Of a DNA stretch of 64,000 nt, positions 8,655 through 17,811 are shown one piece after another. Location of the stretch: the NCBI RefSeq assembly GCF_024227435.1, contig NZ_CP100445.1, forward strand, positions 1,485,369 to 1,549,368. Reading direction: 5' to 3'. Origin of the DNA: Natrinema caseinilyticum (GTDB taxonomy: Archaea; Halobacteriota; Halobacteria; Halobacteriales; Natrialbaceae). The notes below the pieces were generated by a model. The model was not told the origin of the DNA. It worked only from the letters and a program-made list of their open reading frames with translations, and searched no databases. Every line of letters begins with the position of its first letter. The stretch's first letter is position 1. The position numbers and the translations under genes are program-made.

Positions 8655-9557
8655 GAGGAGTTCGACGTCGGGAGTTCGAAACCGAAACCGCCGACCACGG
8701 ACTGCGTCGTTCTCGGCTGGCCACTCTCGTCGCCCCTACTCCGTTCTCGTCGCCCCTACTCCGTTCTCGTCGCCCCTACCCTATCGAGGAGCTCACCGTT
8801 GGACGGCTCCCTGGTTCGAGCCGGATCGACGGTCGTAGGAGTTCCGTACTGGAACACCGATCGTGAGCCGGTATCGAAACGCGTCACTGATTCCGTCGCT
8901 CGCTCCGCTGTGGACGCCGCGTTCGCCGCATCGGTGCCGAACGTCCGTCTTTCTCGCCGGTTCCGCGTGGGGCCCGCAGGCACTCACTGCGCGACGAGGC
9001 ACGACCCAGCGGTCTGCGCCGTCGGTCCCCGGTCGTCTCGAGGAGACGGACGGAGTGATTCCGGATGGCCGTCGGCCCGTGCTCGAACTCGGCCGTGCCC
9101 GTAAGAACTAATTACCGGGCTTTCGGTCCGTCAAACGGCAGAACACGACGGCTGCGCCAGCGTCGATTACGACCGGCACTCGTCGATCCGACGGCGCGGT
9201 CCGTGCGCGTCGCGGGCCTCCCGGTCGGTGACGCCCTCGAGCCGACTGCGAGGATCGTCCCCCAGCCATCGGCGCGCCGGTCACCCGCTCACTCGGCGGG
9301 GGCGCAATCGGGTGTCTCGTCTACTTCGACTGCTCGAGCGCCGGGTGCCGCGGAGCGCACACCGATTTCGTCCGTCGCACTGATCGGGACCGCCGCGGTC
9401 GGCTGGCGCTCCCGGCGACGGAGCCGACCGTCGGATTCGAACCCGCTCCGAACCCGCTACCCGCTCTGAGGGGGTTTCCACTCTTCGAGCGACCCGCGAT
9501 TCGGCCCCGTTCCTCGGGAAACTCGCACGAGGGAGCGATCGAGCGGAGACGGGGCGG
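8655..9557. other. gene-poor interval with tandem repeat
   Basis: About 900 bp between the HTH gene and the small membrane protein gene. Open frames on both strands are arginine- or serine-rich and look like shadows of GC bias. Positions 8726-8779 hold 2.7 copies of a 20-bp unit (ctcgtcgcccctactccgtt). I see no RNA gene or convincing protein gene. Confidence 0.6.
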
Positions 9558-9833
9558 TCACCGACGATGCGCGTGACCGACGTACAAGGCGAGGAGATGT
9601 CCGACAACCAGGCAGAGGAACAGAACGCCGTCGACGGACGACGACAATCCGGTCGCGAGCAGCGGAAAGTACAGGATCGGCATGGCGATCGCGGACCAGA
9701 ACCCGGCCGCGCGAATCGTCGTCGCGAGCCGCGGCGCCGCTCGCTCGAGTACCCCGTGCTGGCTATTGCGACGATCTCTGGGCGGGCTCGAACTGCCTGA
9801 TCGCTGGCCGGAGATGGAGGGTGGTTTTGCCAT
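9558..9833 (-). CDS. small membrane protein, unknown function
   Basis: A 91-residue protein from the ATG at 9833. The first 35 residues are polar and basic; two hydrophobic helices follow (around F-W-S-A-I-A-M-P-I-L-Y-F-P-L-L and V-L-F-L-C-L-V-V-G-H-L-L-A-L-Y-V-G), ending in a His/Arg tail. The family is not one I can name. The in-frame extension upstream of 9833 is less protein-like. Probably monocistronic. Confidence 0.6.
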   Translation of the reverse strand: MAKPPSISGQRSGSSSPPRDRRNSQHGVLERAAPRLATTIRAAGFWSAIAMPILYFPLLATGLSSSVDGVLFLCLVVGHLLALYVGHAHRR

Positions 9834-10076
9834 CGGAGGTCCGTTTGCCGAATCCTTCGCGACAGCGACCCAAATACCGGCCCGACCGTTTCGGACGGTT
9901 ATCACGGATTCAACGGAATCCGGTCGCCTGAACGATTCATTTACAGTGAAAAGATCCTGTTCCGTTCGCGGAACGGCGACGGTACTGTCCAGCGACCACG
10001 AGAATGAGTAGCATACCGATGCCGAACATCGGTGACGGACCGAGTCGCGAAGACGCCGCCAGGCCCGCGAAACGCG

Positions 10077-10877
10077 TTATTCGTCTCGGCCGTCGACGCC
10101 GGTACCGAGGTCGAACTCACCGCCGGACGTCGCGGGTGGTGACTCGAGAACCACGGTTTCCCCTGCGGTCATCGAATCGCCGATATCGACCGCGACGTCC
10201 GCCACTTCGACCGACTTCGGAAAGAGGAGATCCACGCGACTGCCGAACGCGATGTGGCCGATGCGGTCGCCGCGTTCGACGTCGTCATCGCGTTCGACGT
10301 ACGGATGGATGCGCCGGGCGAACGCACCGGCGATCAGCGTCACCGCTGCGTCGGGCGCCGGTTCGGTCGGCGAGGCACCTCGCGTGGTGCTATCGGTATG
10401 GTCCTCGTCCGATTCCTCGCCGTCGACCGCGCTTGCGTTCGACTTCCCGTCCGAGACCGACACCGCCCCCCCATCGCCGTCGGCCGGGAGGTTCGATGAC
10501 TCGGTCGCAAAGCGGACGTGGACTCGCTCGTTGCGGTCGGACTCCTTCGAGAAGGCGGGCCGATTCGCCCCAGAAACGTGCTCGACGTCGGTGATGCGTC
10601 CCGCGAACGGCGAACGGACGACGTGAACGTGCCAGACGTTCATGAAAACGCCGAGCCGAACCCGATCGCCTTCCTCGCGGAGAACGGAAACGGTTCCATC
10701 GGCCGGTGAGACGACACCGGTCGGCGGGGGAGAACGGTCGGGGTCGCGGAAAAACGCGAGCGTTCCGACGCCGATCGCGAGCGCCACGAGACTCGCCGTG
10801 ACGCTGATGAGGAGTGCAAACGGGGCGGCGAGCAGGGGGAGGACGGCGTACTTCCACCCCCCCGGCGCGATGTTCAT
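10077..10877 (-). CDS. phosphatidylserine decarboxylase, archaeal type
   Basis: A 266-residue enzyme that decarboxylates archaetidylserine to archaetidylethanolamine at the membrane. An N-terminal pair of hydrophobic helices (residues 10-45) is followed by the S-P-A-D-G-T-V motif and the catalytic histidines in N-V-W-H-V-H. The self-cleavage and pyruvoyl-forming site is G-S in A-F-G-S-R-V-D-L-L-F, about residue 218. An insertion of roughly 45 acidic and serine-rich residues (about 128-172) separates the two halves and is longer than in usual relatives. No synthase partner gene is adjacent. Confidence 0.9.
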   Translation of the reverse strand: MNIAPGGWKYAVLPLLAAPFALLISVTASLVALAIGVGTLAFFRDPDRSPPPTGVVSPADGTVSVLREEGDRVRLGVFMNVWHVHVVRSPFAGRITDVEHVSGANRPAFSKESDRNERVHVRFATESSNLPADGDGGAVSVSDGKSNASAVDGEESDEDHTDSTTRGASPTEPAPDAAVTLIAGAFARRIHPYVERDDDVERGDRIGHIAFGSRVDLLFPKSVEVADVAVDIGDSMTAGETVVLESPPATSGGEFDLGTGVDGRDE

Positions 10878-11279
10878 GGACCGACTGAGGGAATCGAATC
10901 GTATGGCCGTTACGATCGGAAAGCCCTCACGGATCGATACCTCCGAGACAGCGACGCTTCGAGGCTATCGCAGCGGCTTCTGACTCGACGAGGTGTGCCA
11001 ATCACACCCTGCCAAGCGTCGATACGTACTGGATTACGGCGGTAACGGACGCGACCCGGTGTCGCTAGGCGGTCACAAACGAAATCCGTGTCACGGCGGA
11101 TCGAATATTCTGCGGCTACAACCGTCCCACCGCGTCCTCGTTCCATTTCGAAGGAAAATCCACGTTTCCGAAGAGTAGGCCGTCTCGAGAAGGTGTTTTA
11201 TCGAACCTGGTGGTGGTAACATATTGTTGATACTCGAGAATAACAATATGCTGTTCCGTGGCGCAAGCGGTCGCCTGCC
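10878..11279. other. intergenic region with divergent promoters
   Basis: About 400 bp between the divergent decarboxylase and deacetylase genes. I see no gene. It contains the TATA-like sequence gtgttttatcg at 11194-11204 and the inverted repeat annotated separately. Confidence 0.55.
11220..11250. promoter_or_regulatory. 9-bp perfect inverted repeat upstream of deacetylase gene
   Basis: Arms catattgtt (11220-11228) and aacaatatg (11242-11250) are exact complements separated by 13 bp, just downstream of a TATA-like box and 29 bp before the ATG at 11280. The position suits a repressor operator or a leader hairpin of the deacetylase transcript. Confidence 0.5.
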
Positions 11280-12485
11280 ATGAAACGACGAACGTATCTC
11301 AGCGCCGCCATCGCGACCGCTCTCGCCGGGTGTTCGAGTTCCGAAGAATCGGGTAACGAGGGGCCGAACGACGAGCAAGAGGGATCGGACAAAAACGGGG
11401 AATCAATCGCGTTCGACGACTTCGAAAATCTCGAGGCGTGGTCCGCGCCGCTCGGAACGCTTTCTGCGGACGAGTCGCGAACGTACGCGGGATCGCAATC
11501 GGCGAAACTCGAGTCGGGTTCCGACAACCAGTTCAGGATCGTTCGAGAGCTGTCCGAACCGACAGATCTCTCCGGAATGCGTCCCAGCCTGGCGATGTCG
11601 ACGGAACACGAGGCGGACGTGGTCGTCCAGTTGCTCGACGACGACGAAAATCGAATGGTCTTCAGACAGCAGGTTCACAGCGGAACGCCGCTCGTACAGA
11701 CCAATTTCGGCGTCGCCACGGTCGACGGTGACCCCGACCTGAGCGCGATACGCGAGGTACAACTCCTCCGTTGGACCGGCGACGACGACAAGGGTGCGGT
11801 GTGGGTCGACGACCTGCGATTCGTCTCGGCGCCGGATACTGGCAAGGTCATGCTCCAGTTCGACGGTGGCTACGAAAGCGACTACACGCACGCACTCCCC
11901 GTCCTTCGGGAACACGACTATCCGGCCGTCTCGTTTATCACACCGAGCCGGATTCGCGACGACGAACGCGCTACGGGCGACCACCTCCTCCGCGGACAAC
12001 TCGACGAACTCGCCGACGCCGGCTGGACGATCGCGAGCCACTCGATGCACGGGCTCGATCTCACCAGTCTGTCGGGTCGCGACCCGGAGGCGGAGATTCT
12101 CGACGCGAAGGAGTGGCTCGAAGAGGAGGGATTCGAGGACGGAGCGCAGTATTTCGCCTACCCACTGGGAATGTACAACGGAGACACGCTGGAACTCGTC
12201 TCGGAGCATCACGATCTCGCGTTCGCCGGGCTCTATCCGTCCCAGGGGATCGCGACGAACCCGCACCTCTGCTCGCGGGTCAGCGGTCCGGACGCCGGTG
12301 CCGCAAAATCCATGCTCGATCTGACCGCCGAGGTGGGCGGCATCACGTCGCTGGCCTTCGGCCGACTCGACGAGGGATCCCGATCCACGCTGGCTGAGGT
12401 GATCGGTCACCTGAGCGAACTCGAGTCCGCGGGCGATCTCGAGGTCATCGGGCCGTCGGACATGGTCGAATCGTACGTTCGCTGA
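11280..12485 (+). CDS. polysaccharide deacetylase family lipoprotein, Tat substrate
   Basis: A 401-residue secreted protein. The N terminus M-K-R-R-T-Y-L has a twin-arginine motif and L-A-G-C at residues 15-18 is a lipobox, so it should be exported folded and lipid-anchored. A serine/glutamate-rich linker precedes a beta-sandwich-like domain (about 40-180). The NodB-type deacetylase domain runs from about 185 to 400: F-D-G-G-Y replaces the usual TFDDG metal motif, S-H-S-M-H supplies the two metal histidines, and A-Y-P-L-G-M-Y is the later motif. It probably removes acetyl groups from a cell-surface or extracellular glycan; the variant metal motif leaves activity uncertain. Confidence 0.85.
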   Translation: MKRRTYLSAAIATALAGCSSSEESGNEGPNDEQEGSDKNGESIAFDDFENLEAWSAPLGTLSADESRTYAGSQSAKLESGSDNQFRIVRELSEPTDLSGMRPSLAMSTEHEADVVVQLLDDDENRMVFRQQVHSGTPLVQTNFGVATVDGDPDLSAIREVQLLRWTGDDDKGAVWVDDLRFVSAPDTGKVMLQFDGGYESDYTHALPVLREHDYPAVSFITPSRIRDDERATGDHLLRGQLDELADAGWTIASHSMHGLDLTSLSGRDPEAEILDAKEWLEEEGFEDGAQYFAYPLGMYNGDTLELVSEHHDLAFAGLYPSQGIATNPHLCSRVSGPDAGAAKSMLDLTAEVGGITSLAFGRLDEGSRSTLAEVIGHLSELESAGDLEVIGPSDMVESYVR

Positions 12486-12578
12486 CTCGTCGGATTCGAT
12501 TCTCGAGTCGACGGATTACTCGCAGCCGTCGACGAGGAGACGCCGAAGGCGGAGCGATGGTACCGGATGGCGCTCGTC

Positions 12579-12641
12579 GTGCTTGTCGTGGCGTTTCCGG
12601 TGCTGGCCGTGACGTTTCTGGTGCTGGTCGTGGCGTTTTCG
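12579..12641. repeat. three tandem copies of a 21-bp unit
   Basis: Three adjacent 21-bp units of the form gtgctgg-c-gt-g-cgttt-g, differing at a few positions, lie in the 256-bp gap between the convergent deacetylase and helicase genes. A hydrophobic open frame crosses it but lacks any start context; I treat it as a repeat, not a gene. Confidence 0.5.
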
Positions 12642-12741
12642 GTGCTTGATCGGTGTGATCGTACCGCTCGCGCTGGTCGGTGTGTCGCGCCGCCCGTACT
12701 GGGCGGATGCCGGTGGCAGAAAACCGCGTCGCCGACCGCCG

Positions 12742-15579
12742 TCAGTCCCAGAACGCCTGAGTCCGGGCGTACTCGCGTTCTTTCGTGAGAATATCCCGGT
12801 AAAAGTCGTCTTCGTTCTCCCGAAGTTTGTTGATGATCCGCGCGGCGTTGTGTGGCCCGACGCCGCGGGCCGCCATCGCGATCACGGCCTGCTTGCCGTG
12901 GCTCTGGACGAGGCTCGCGCTGCGAAACGCGCGTTCGGTCATCGTCCGTTGGTCGTCGTCTTTCTCCTGTGCGCGGACCGCCTGTACGACCTCGTCGGCC
13001 CACGGGTTCAGCGATGCGATGCGGGTCGACCCACACTCCGGACACTCCGGCTGATCGGGAACCCGCTTGACCACCGTCTTCACCTTCCAGTCCTCGCAGT
13101 GCGTACAGAGCAGGATGACGCGATCGTTCCGAATTCGCTCCCGGACCGTCTTGATGACGCTCGCGTCGGCGTTCTCCGGTGCGAGCAACTCCTGGCCCGA
13201 CGAGCGACCACCGGCGCCGACCGGCGTGCGACCGCGGTGCGTGACGAGTTCCAGATCGCCAGCCTGTACCGATTCGAGGATCGCGCCGGCGCGCTCGACG
13301 TCTAAATCCTCGTGGAACACCTCACGGATCGCCTCCTCGTACATGGGAGTTTCCTCGAGCGCCGACAGCAATCGGTCGTTCGAGATGCGGCCCGATCCCT
13401 GCCCCTGCCAGCGCTTGAGCGCGCCGAATTTCGCAGACACCTGCGCGAGTCGGAAGGCGAGTGCGTCCGAGCGCTTGAGTCCGAGTTCGACGATCGCCTC
13501 GACGTGGTCGGGATCGGTCTCCTCGACGACCTCGATCACGTCGCTGGTCGCGATCGAGTTCGGAACCTCGAGTTCGATCCGATAGGGATCGGTCTCGAGG
13601 CCGACCGAGGAACCGGCTCGCTGACCCAGTAGCGCAGAGAGGATTCGACCGAGCGTCTCGTTGGCCGTGTGACCGAACGGGGCGTTCAAGACGATCGTTC
13701 GGCCCTGGCGCTCTACGACGAGCCGATCGGCCGTCGGCATCGGCGCGTCGGCGTCGACCTGCCGTTCGAGTTGGGTACACGCTTCCGTGAGCGTGTGCTC
13801 GTCGGCCGGGTACCGGCGTGTGAGGTCGCGACCGACCACGGCGGCGTCGGCGCCGGCGGTGAGCTGCGGTTCCGCGACGGCCCGTATGTCGCCGACTTCG
13901 CCCGCGACTGCGGCGGGGACGGGTATCTCCTGGCCGATCCAGGAGGGGACCTCGCCGGCGGGGTCCTCGATCGGGCTGACTTTGACCCGGCCCTCGTCGT
14001 CGTCGATCTCGGCGATCCGCCACATTTCGCCGCGCTGGATGAACACCTCACCGGGCTGGGCGAAGTTGACGACGAACCGTTCGTCGAGCGTTCCGATCTG
14101 ACTCCCCGAGGCGATGTCGTGGACCTCGTACGTCTCCTCGTCGGGGATCATCGAGAGGTTCGCGTAGACGTACTGCCAGGTGCCGCCCGTGGTTTCGACG
14201 CGGTCTTCCCCCTCGTCGAACCAGACGACCCGGTTCCGGTGGAGTTCCGAGAGTATCTCGCGGACGGTCGCCGCGGGAACGTTTCGGAACGGGTACGCAC
14301 GCGTGACGGTTTCGATAGCGTCGTCGACGGGCGTGTCACCGCGGCTCTGAACGATGGCCGGCAGCTGGTTCGCGACCACGTCCAGGCTCCCCTCGTGAAT
14401 GGCCGCCGGTTCGACCTCGCCGTCGCGGGCGCGGCGGGCGATCGCCAGCGCCTCGAACGTGTCGTCGGGGCGCGTCGTCACGATCGTCCCGCTCGAGACC
14501 TCGTCCTGGCGGTGGCCCGCGCGACCGATCCGCTGGAGGAGCCGCGTGACCTGGCGGGGACTCTTGTACTGGACCACGTGATCGACCTGTCCGACGTCTA
14601 TTCCGAGCTCCATAGACGACGTACACAGCAGCCCGTCCAGCTCGCCGTCTTTGAACCGATCCTCGACGTCGATCCGGGCCTCCTTCGAGAGCGACCCGTG
14701 ATGGACGCCGATCGGCGCGTCGAGTTCCGTGAATCGCGATCCCAGCGCCTCGGCGGTCTGACGGGTGTTGACGAAAATCAGCGTCGACTCGTGGTCGTCG
14801 ACCAGATCCCGGATCAACCGCACGTGGCTGGCCGTGTCGGGTTCGGTCATGAGTTCGCCGGCCAGGCGCTCGTCCGCGTCGGTGACCTCGGGCTCGCGGA
14901 CCGTCACGTCGACGTTGCTTCCCACGTCGATTTCGCGGATCTCGCAGGGGCGTCCGCCCGTGAGGAACCGCCCGACTTCCGACGGGTCGCCGACGGTCGC
15001 CGAGAGCCCGACCCGCTGAAACGGCCCGGACAGATCGCGGAGTCGCTCGAGGCCGATCGCCAACTGCGCGCCTCGTTTCGACGCCGCGAGTTCGTGGACT
15101 TCGTCGACTACCACGTGCGAGACGTCCGCGAGCGCCTCCCGAAGCCGGTCGCCGGTGAGCATCGCCTGCAGCGTCTCGGGCGTCGTGATCAGGACGTCCG
15201 GCGGATTCTCGGCCTGTTTCCCGCGCTGATACCGAGTCGTGTCGCCGTGGCGGACGTCGACCGTGAGATCGAGGTAGTCGCCCCACCACTCGAGGCGATC
15301 GCGCATGTCGCGGTTGAGCGCCCGCAGCGGGGTGACGTAGAGCGCGCCGAACCCCGCCGGCGGGCCGTCGTCGTCGATCAGGTGATCGAAAACGGGTAAC
15401 ATCGCCGTCTCGGTCTTGCCGCTCCCGGTGGGCGCGATCACGAGCGTGTTCTCCCCGGCCGACAGCGGCGGAATCGCCAGTCGCTGCGGTGCCGTCGGCC
15501 GCGAAAAGCCGCGTTCGGAGAGCGCCCCGCGAACCGTCGCGCCGAGGTGCGTAAAGGCCGCGACGTCACCCTCTGTCAT
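12742..15579 (-). CDS. DEAD/DEAH-box helicase, Lhr family
   Basis: A 945-residue superfamily 2 helicase. Walker A is A-P-T-G-S-G-K-T near residue 42, motif II is D-E-V-H, motif III S-A-T, and motif VI Q-R-I-G-R-A-G-H-R. After the two RecA domains come the Lhr-type winged-helix and core domains, and near residue 850 a zinc-binding pair of C-x2-C motifs (C-T-H-C and C-P-E-C). Archaeal Lhr proteins unwind DNA and RNA:DNA hybrids in repair or replication restart. The start is the ATG at 15579; an upstream extension to 15672 does not resemble the family. Monocistronic, convergent with the deacetylase. Confidence 0.93.
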   Translation of the reverse strand: MTEGDVAAFTHLGATVRGALSERGFSRPTAPQRLAIPPLSAGENTLVIAPTGSGKTETAMLPVFDHLIDDDGPPAGFGALYVTPLRALNRDMRDRLEWWGDYLDLTVDVRHGDTTRYQRGKQAENPPDVLITTPETLQAMLTGDRLREALADVSHVVVDEVHELAASKRGAQLAIGLERLRDLSGPFQRVGLSATVGDPSEVGRFLTGGRPCEIREIDVGSNVDVTVREPEVTDADERLAGELMTEPDTASHVRLIRDLVDDHESTLIFVNTRQTAEALGSRFTELDAPIGVHHGSLSKEARIDVEDRFKDGELDGLLCTSSMELGIDVGQVDHVVQYKSPRQVTRLLQRIGRAGHRQDEVSSGTIVTTRPDDTFEALAIARRARDGEVEPAAIHEGSLDVVANQLPAIVQSRGDTPVDDAIETVTRAYPFRNVPAATVREILSELHRNRVVWFDEGEDRVETTGGTWQYVYANLSMIPDEETYEVHDIASGSQIGTLDERFVVNFAQPGEVFIQRGEMWRIAEIDDDEGRVKVSPIEDPAGEVPSWIGQEIPVPAAVAGEVGDIRAVAEPQLTAGADAAVVGRDLTRRYPADEHTLTEACTQLERQVDADAPMPTADRLVVERQGRTIVLNAPFGHTANETLGRILSALLGQRAGSSVGLETDPYRIELEVPNSIATSDVIEVVEETDPDHVEAIVELGLKRSDALAFRLAQVSAKFGALKRWQGQGSGRISNDRLLSALEETPMYEEAIREVFHEDLDVERAGAILESVQAGDLELVTHRGRTPVGAGGRSSGQELLAPENADASVIKTVRERIRNDRVILLCTHCEDWKVKTVVKRVPDQPECPECGSTRIASLNPWADEVVQAVRAQEKDDDQRTMTERAFRSASLVQSHGKQAVIAMAARGVGPHNAARIINKLRENEDDFYRDILTKEREYARTQAFWD

Positions 15580-15706
15580 CGACCGGTCGTACGGGCGAAC
15601 GGCGGATAAGGGCCACGTTTTCGGTGAACTCGAGCAGCCGAATGCGATCCGGGATGGCGGGCGGCCGGTCACTCACTCGTCGGGTCCGCGACGGTCCGCT
15701 CGTCGC

Positions 15707-16447
15707 TCACTCGCCACCGTCGCCTTCGCGTTCGATGTCCGCTTCCGTGTCGGTATCGTCGTCGGTGATCGCGTCACTCGTCGTATCCGCGTCGGCATCC
15801 GCTCCCGTCTCGGTGTCGGCATCCGCTCCCGTCTCTGTGTCGGCATCCGCTCCCGTCTCTGTGTCGGCATCCGCTCCCGTCTCTGTGTCGGCATCCGCTC
15901 CCGTCTCGGTGTCGGCCTCCCCCTCGGTGCCAGTGCTGCCATCGCTCTCGAGTAGTTCCTCGGCGACGTCTTCCGCGACCGCCATCTCGCCCGGCTCCGC
16001 CGGCTCCGTCCGAACGTTCGATTCCGCGCGCTCGGCGATCTCCTCGTCCGAGCGTTCGTCGGTGTACTCGGCATTCGCCGTCTCTTCTCGGCCCTCCGCG
16101 TCGGTCCGGTCCGCGACTGCTTCGTCGCCGGCGTCGCGTTCATCGTCCGCGCGCCCCCCGATCGGGATCGAGACGGCGGGCTCCGACAGTTCGTCGGGCA
16201 CGGCGTCCGCCGCCCGGTCACGAAACTCGTCGACGGGCTCGCTTCCGTCCTCGCGCGAGCCGCGGAGTCGACGCACGAGATAGCCGAGCCCGATGACGAC
16301 GCCCGCGACGAGCAGAACTCTTGCGAGCCGACTCCCGAACGAGGAGTCCGCCGTCGCGGCCGATTTCGCGGTCGGGTCCCGGCCGCGGGTCCGGCCCGTC
16401 CGTGACGCCGAATTCGCTCGATCGGGATCGGGTGTTCGAATTCGCAT
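15707..16447 (-). CDS. acidic repeat-containing membrane-anchored protein
   Basis: A 246-residue protein with one hydrophobic helix near residues 42-62 (R-V-L-L-V-A-G-V-V-I-G-L-G-Y-L-V) after a basic N terminus, then a long, extremely acidic, probably disordered tail. The tail includes five exact 8-residue repeats D-T-E-T-G-A-D-A encoded by a 24-bp tandem repeat. The topology suggests a membrane-tethered polyanion, but I recognise no function. The start at 16447 is the ATG nearest the hydrophobic segment. Repeat number is likely to vary between strains. Confidence 0.7.
   Translation of the reverse strand: MRIRTPDPDRANSASRTGRTRGRDPTAKSAATADSSFGSRLARVLLVAGVVIGLGYLVRRLRGSREDGSEPVDEFRDRAADAVPDELSEPAVSIPIGGRADDERDAGDEAVADRTDAEGREETANAEYTDERSDEEIAERAESNVRTEPAEPGEMAVAEDVAEELLESDGSTGTEGEADTETGADADTETGADADTETGADADTETGADADTETGADADADTTSDAITDDDTDTEADIEREGDGGE
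15791..15910. repeat. five 24-bp tandem repeats inside the acidic protein gene
   Basis: Five units beginning gtcggcatccgctcccgtct lie head to tail, differing only at one base near the end of the unit, followed by a degenerate sixth. The unit length is a multiple of three, so the reading frame is kept. Confidence 0.9.
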
Positions 16448-16578
16448 CGCGGTTCCTACGGGCCCGGACGGCAAGTGGGTTCGGGATGAGCAAGCCGGGG
16501 CCGACCGTAACGAGGGTTCGAAACGACCAGCGCTCGACGCCCGTCCGGAAACGCGGCCCTCGAACGTCGGCCGGGATC

Positions 16579-17811
16579 TCACCCCTCGAGGTGGGTGATT
16601 CGCGCGTACCGACCGGCTCGCCATCCCGCGACCAGCGCGACCACGGTGCCGACACAGATCGCCAGGGCGAAGCCGCCGGCGTAGACCTCCGGCGGCGTCC
16701 GGAGGAGGTGTTCGAAGCCGAGAACCGAAGTCGAGAACCGGTTCAATCCGACCACCGCGGGCGGCGTCGCGGCGAGCCCGACGAGTCCACCGAGGAGACC
16801 GATTATCAGCCCCTGTGCGCCGACCGTCCCGGCGAGGATGCGCCGGGAGAGTCCGATCGCTCGAAGGGCCGCCAGTTGCTCTCGTTGCTGGTGTGCCACG
16901 AGTGCGAACAGATTCGCCGTCAGGATGATACCGCCGACGATCGCGAGCCCGACGAGCGTCACGCCGCTCGCGAGGACGACCGTCCGTTCTCCGATCATGC
17001 CTTCGACCTGCTCCTCGCTGGTTCGGACCGTGTATTCGGGATACTGGTCGCGGAGTTCGTCCCGGACGGCATCGTGGTCGGCGTCGTCCGCCACGTCGGC
17101 GGTGAGGAACGTGGCCCGATCGGTCCCCGACGTGCCGGCGACCGCCTGGAGGTCACCCAGCGGGACCGTCATCGCCGGCGAGCCGAGATACTGGGAGTAG
17201 TAGTCGGACGTCCCGATGACGGTAAACTCGTGTTCGGAGGCCGTGTGCCTGCTCGTCCCGACGTACACCGTGTCCCCGACCGAAACGTCGAGTTCGTCGG
17301 CGGTCCGCGGATCGATCACGATCGTCCCGGTCCTCGGCTCGTCTGACGGCGGAGTCGCGGCCATCTCGGCGCTGAGTTCGAATCCGTGCCCCGCCTCGAA
17401 ATCGAACCCCTCGTGGGTCTCCTGGACGCCGACCGCGGGTCTTCGCCGCACGTTCGACGGATTCGAACCGATGTACACGTCGTACATCGCGATCGGGGAG
17501 GCGCTTTTGATGTCCTCTCGCTGGGTGAGAGCGACCGCCATCCCGTGGGCGCCCACGATCGGATTTTCGGTCCCGCTCGCCGCCGGATTGACCGGATCCC
17601 GCGAGATCCAGATATCTCGGTCCGCCTTGTCCAGTCCCCGCTCGCCCTTCTCGACAACGCCGATCCCGAGGCTCGCGAGGATCGTCACCGAGAGGACGGC
17701 CAGGGTGACCGCGAGGACTGTCAGTACGGTCCGACCCGGTGACCGCCGGAGCTGTGCGAGCGCGAGCCCGGCGACGGCTCGCGTCCGCACCGCCTCCCGT
17801 CGCACGGTCAT
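16579..17811 (-). CDS. ABC transporter permease, FtsX/MacB type
   Basis: A 410-residue membrane protein. It has one N-terminal helix (L-T-V-L-A-V-T-L-A-V-L-S-V-T-I-L-A), a large extracytoplasmic domain (about 60-270) and three C-terminal helices with the FtsX pattern, including L-A-A-L-R-A-I-G-L-S just inside the membrane. This is the architecture of MacB/LolC-type permeases, which couple ATP hydrolysis to extrusion of, or signalling to, extracellular substrates rather than to classical channel transport. Its ATG overlaps the stop of the preceding permease gene by four bases, so the two are translationally coupled. Confidence 0.9.
   Translation of the reverse strand: MTVRREAVRTRAVAGLALAQLRRSPGRTVLTVLAVTLAVLSVTILASLGIGVVEKGERGLDKADRDIWISRDPVNPAASGTENPIVGAHGMAVALTQREDIKSASPIAMYDVYIGSNPSNVRRRPAVGVQETHEGFDFEAGHGFELSAEMAATPPSDEPRTGTIVIDPRTADELDVSVGDTVYVGTSRHTASEHEFTVIGTSDYYSQYLGSPAMTVPLGDLQAVAGTSGTDRATFLTADVADDADHDAVRDELRDQYPEYTVRTSEEQVEGMIGERTVVLASGVTLVGLAIVGGIILTANLFALVAHQQREQLAALRAIGLSRRILAGTVGAQGLIIGLLGGLVGLAATPPAVVGLNRFSTSVLGFEHLLRTPPEVYAGGFALAICVGTVVALVAGWRAGRYARITHLEG

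Noticed and set aside
9425-9460. T-arm-like sequence (gattcgaaccc) suggesting a tRNA
   Set aside because: No matching acceptor, D or anticodon arms on either strand; the flanking stem does not pair.
12567-12788. Hydrophobic 73-codon frame over tandem repeats
   Set aside because: Produced by the 21-bp repeats; no start context, and it runs into the helicase gene.
13669-15399. 576-codon plus-strand frame opposite the Lhr helicase
   Set aside because: The minus strand carries all helicase motifs; the plus frame has none.
15791-15910. Possible CRISPR array
   Set aside because: The repeats are contiguous with no spacers and keep a protein reading frame.
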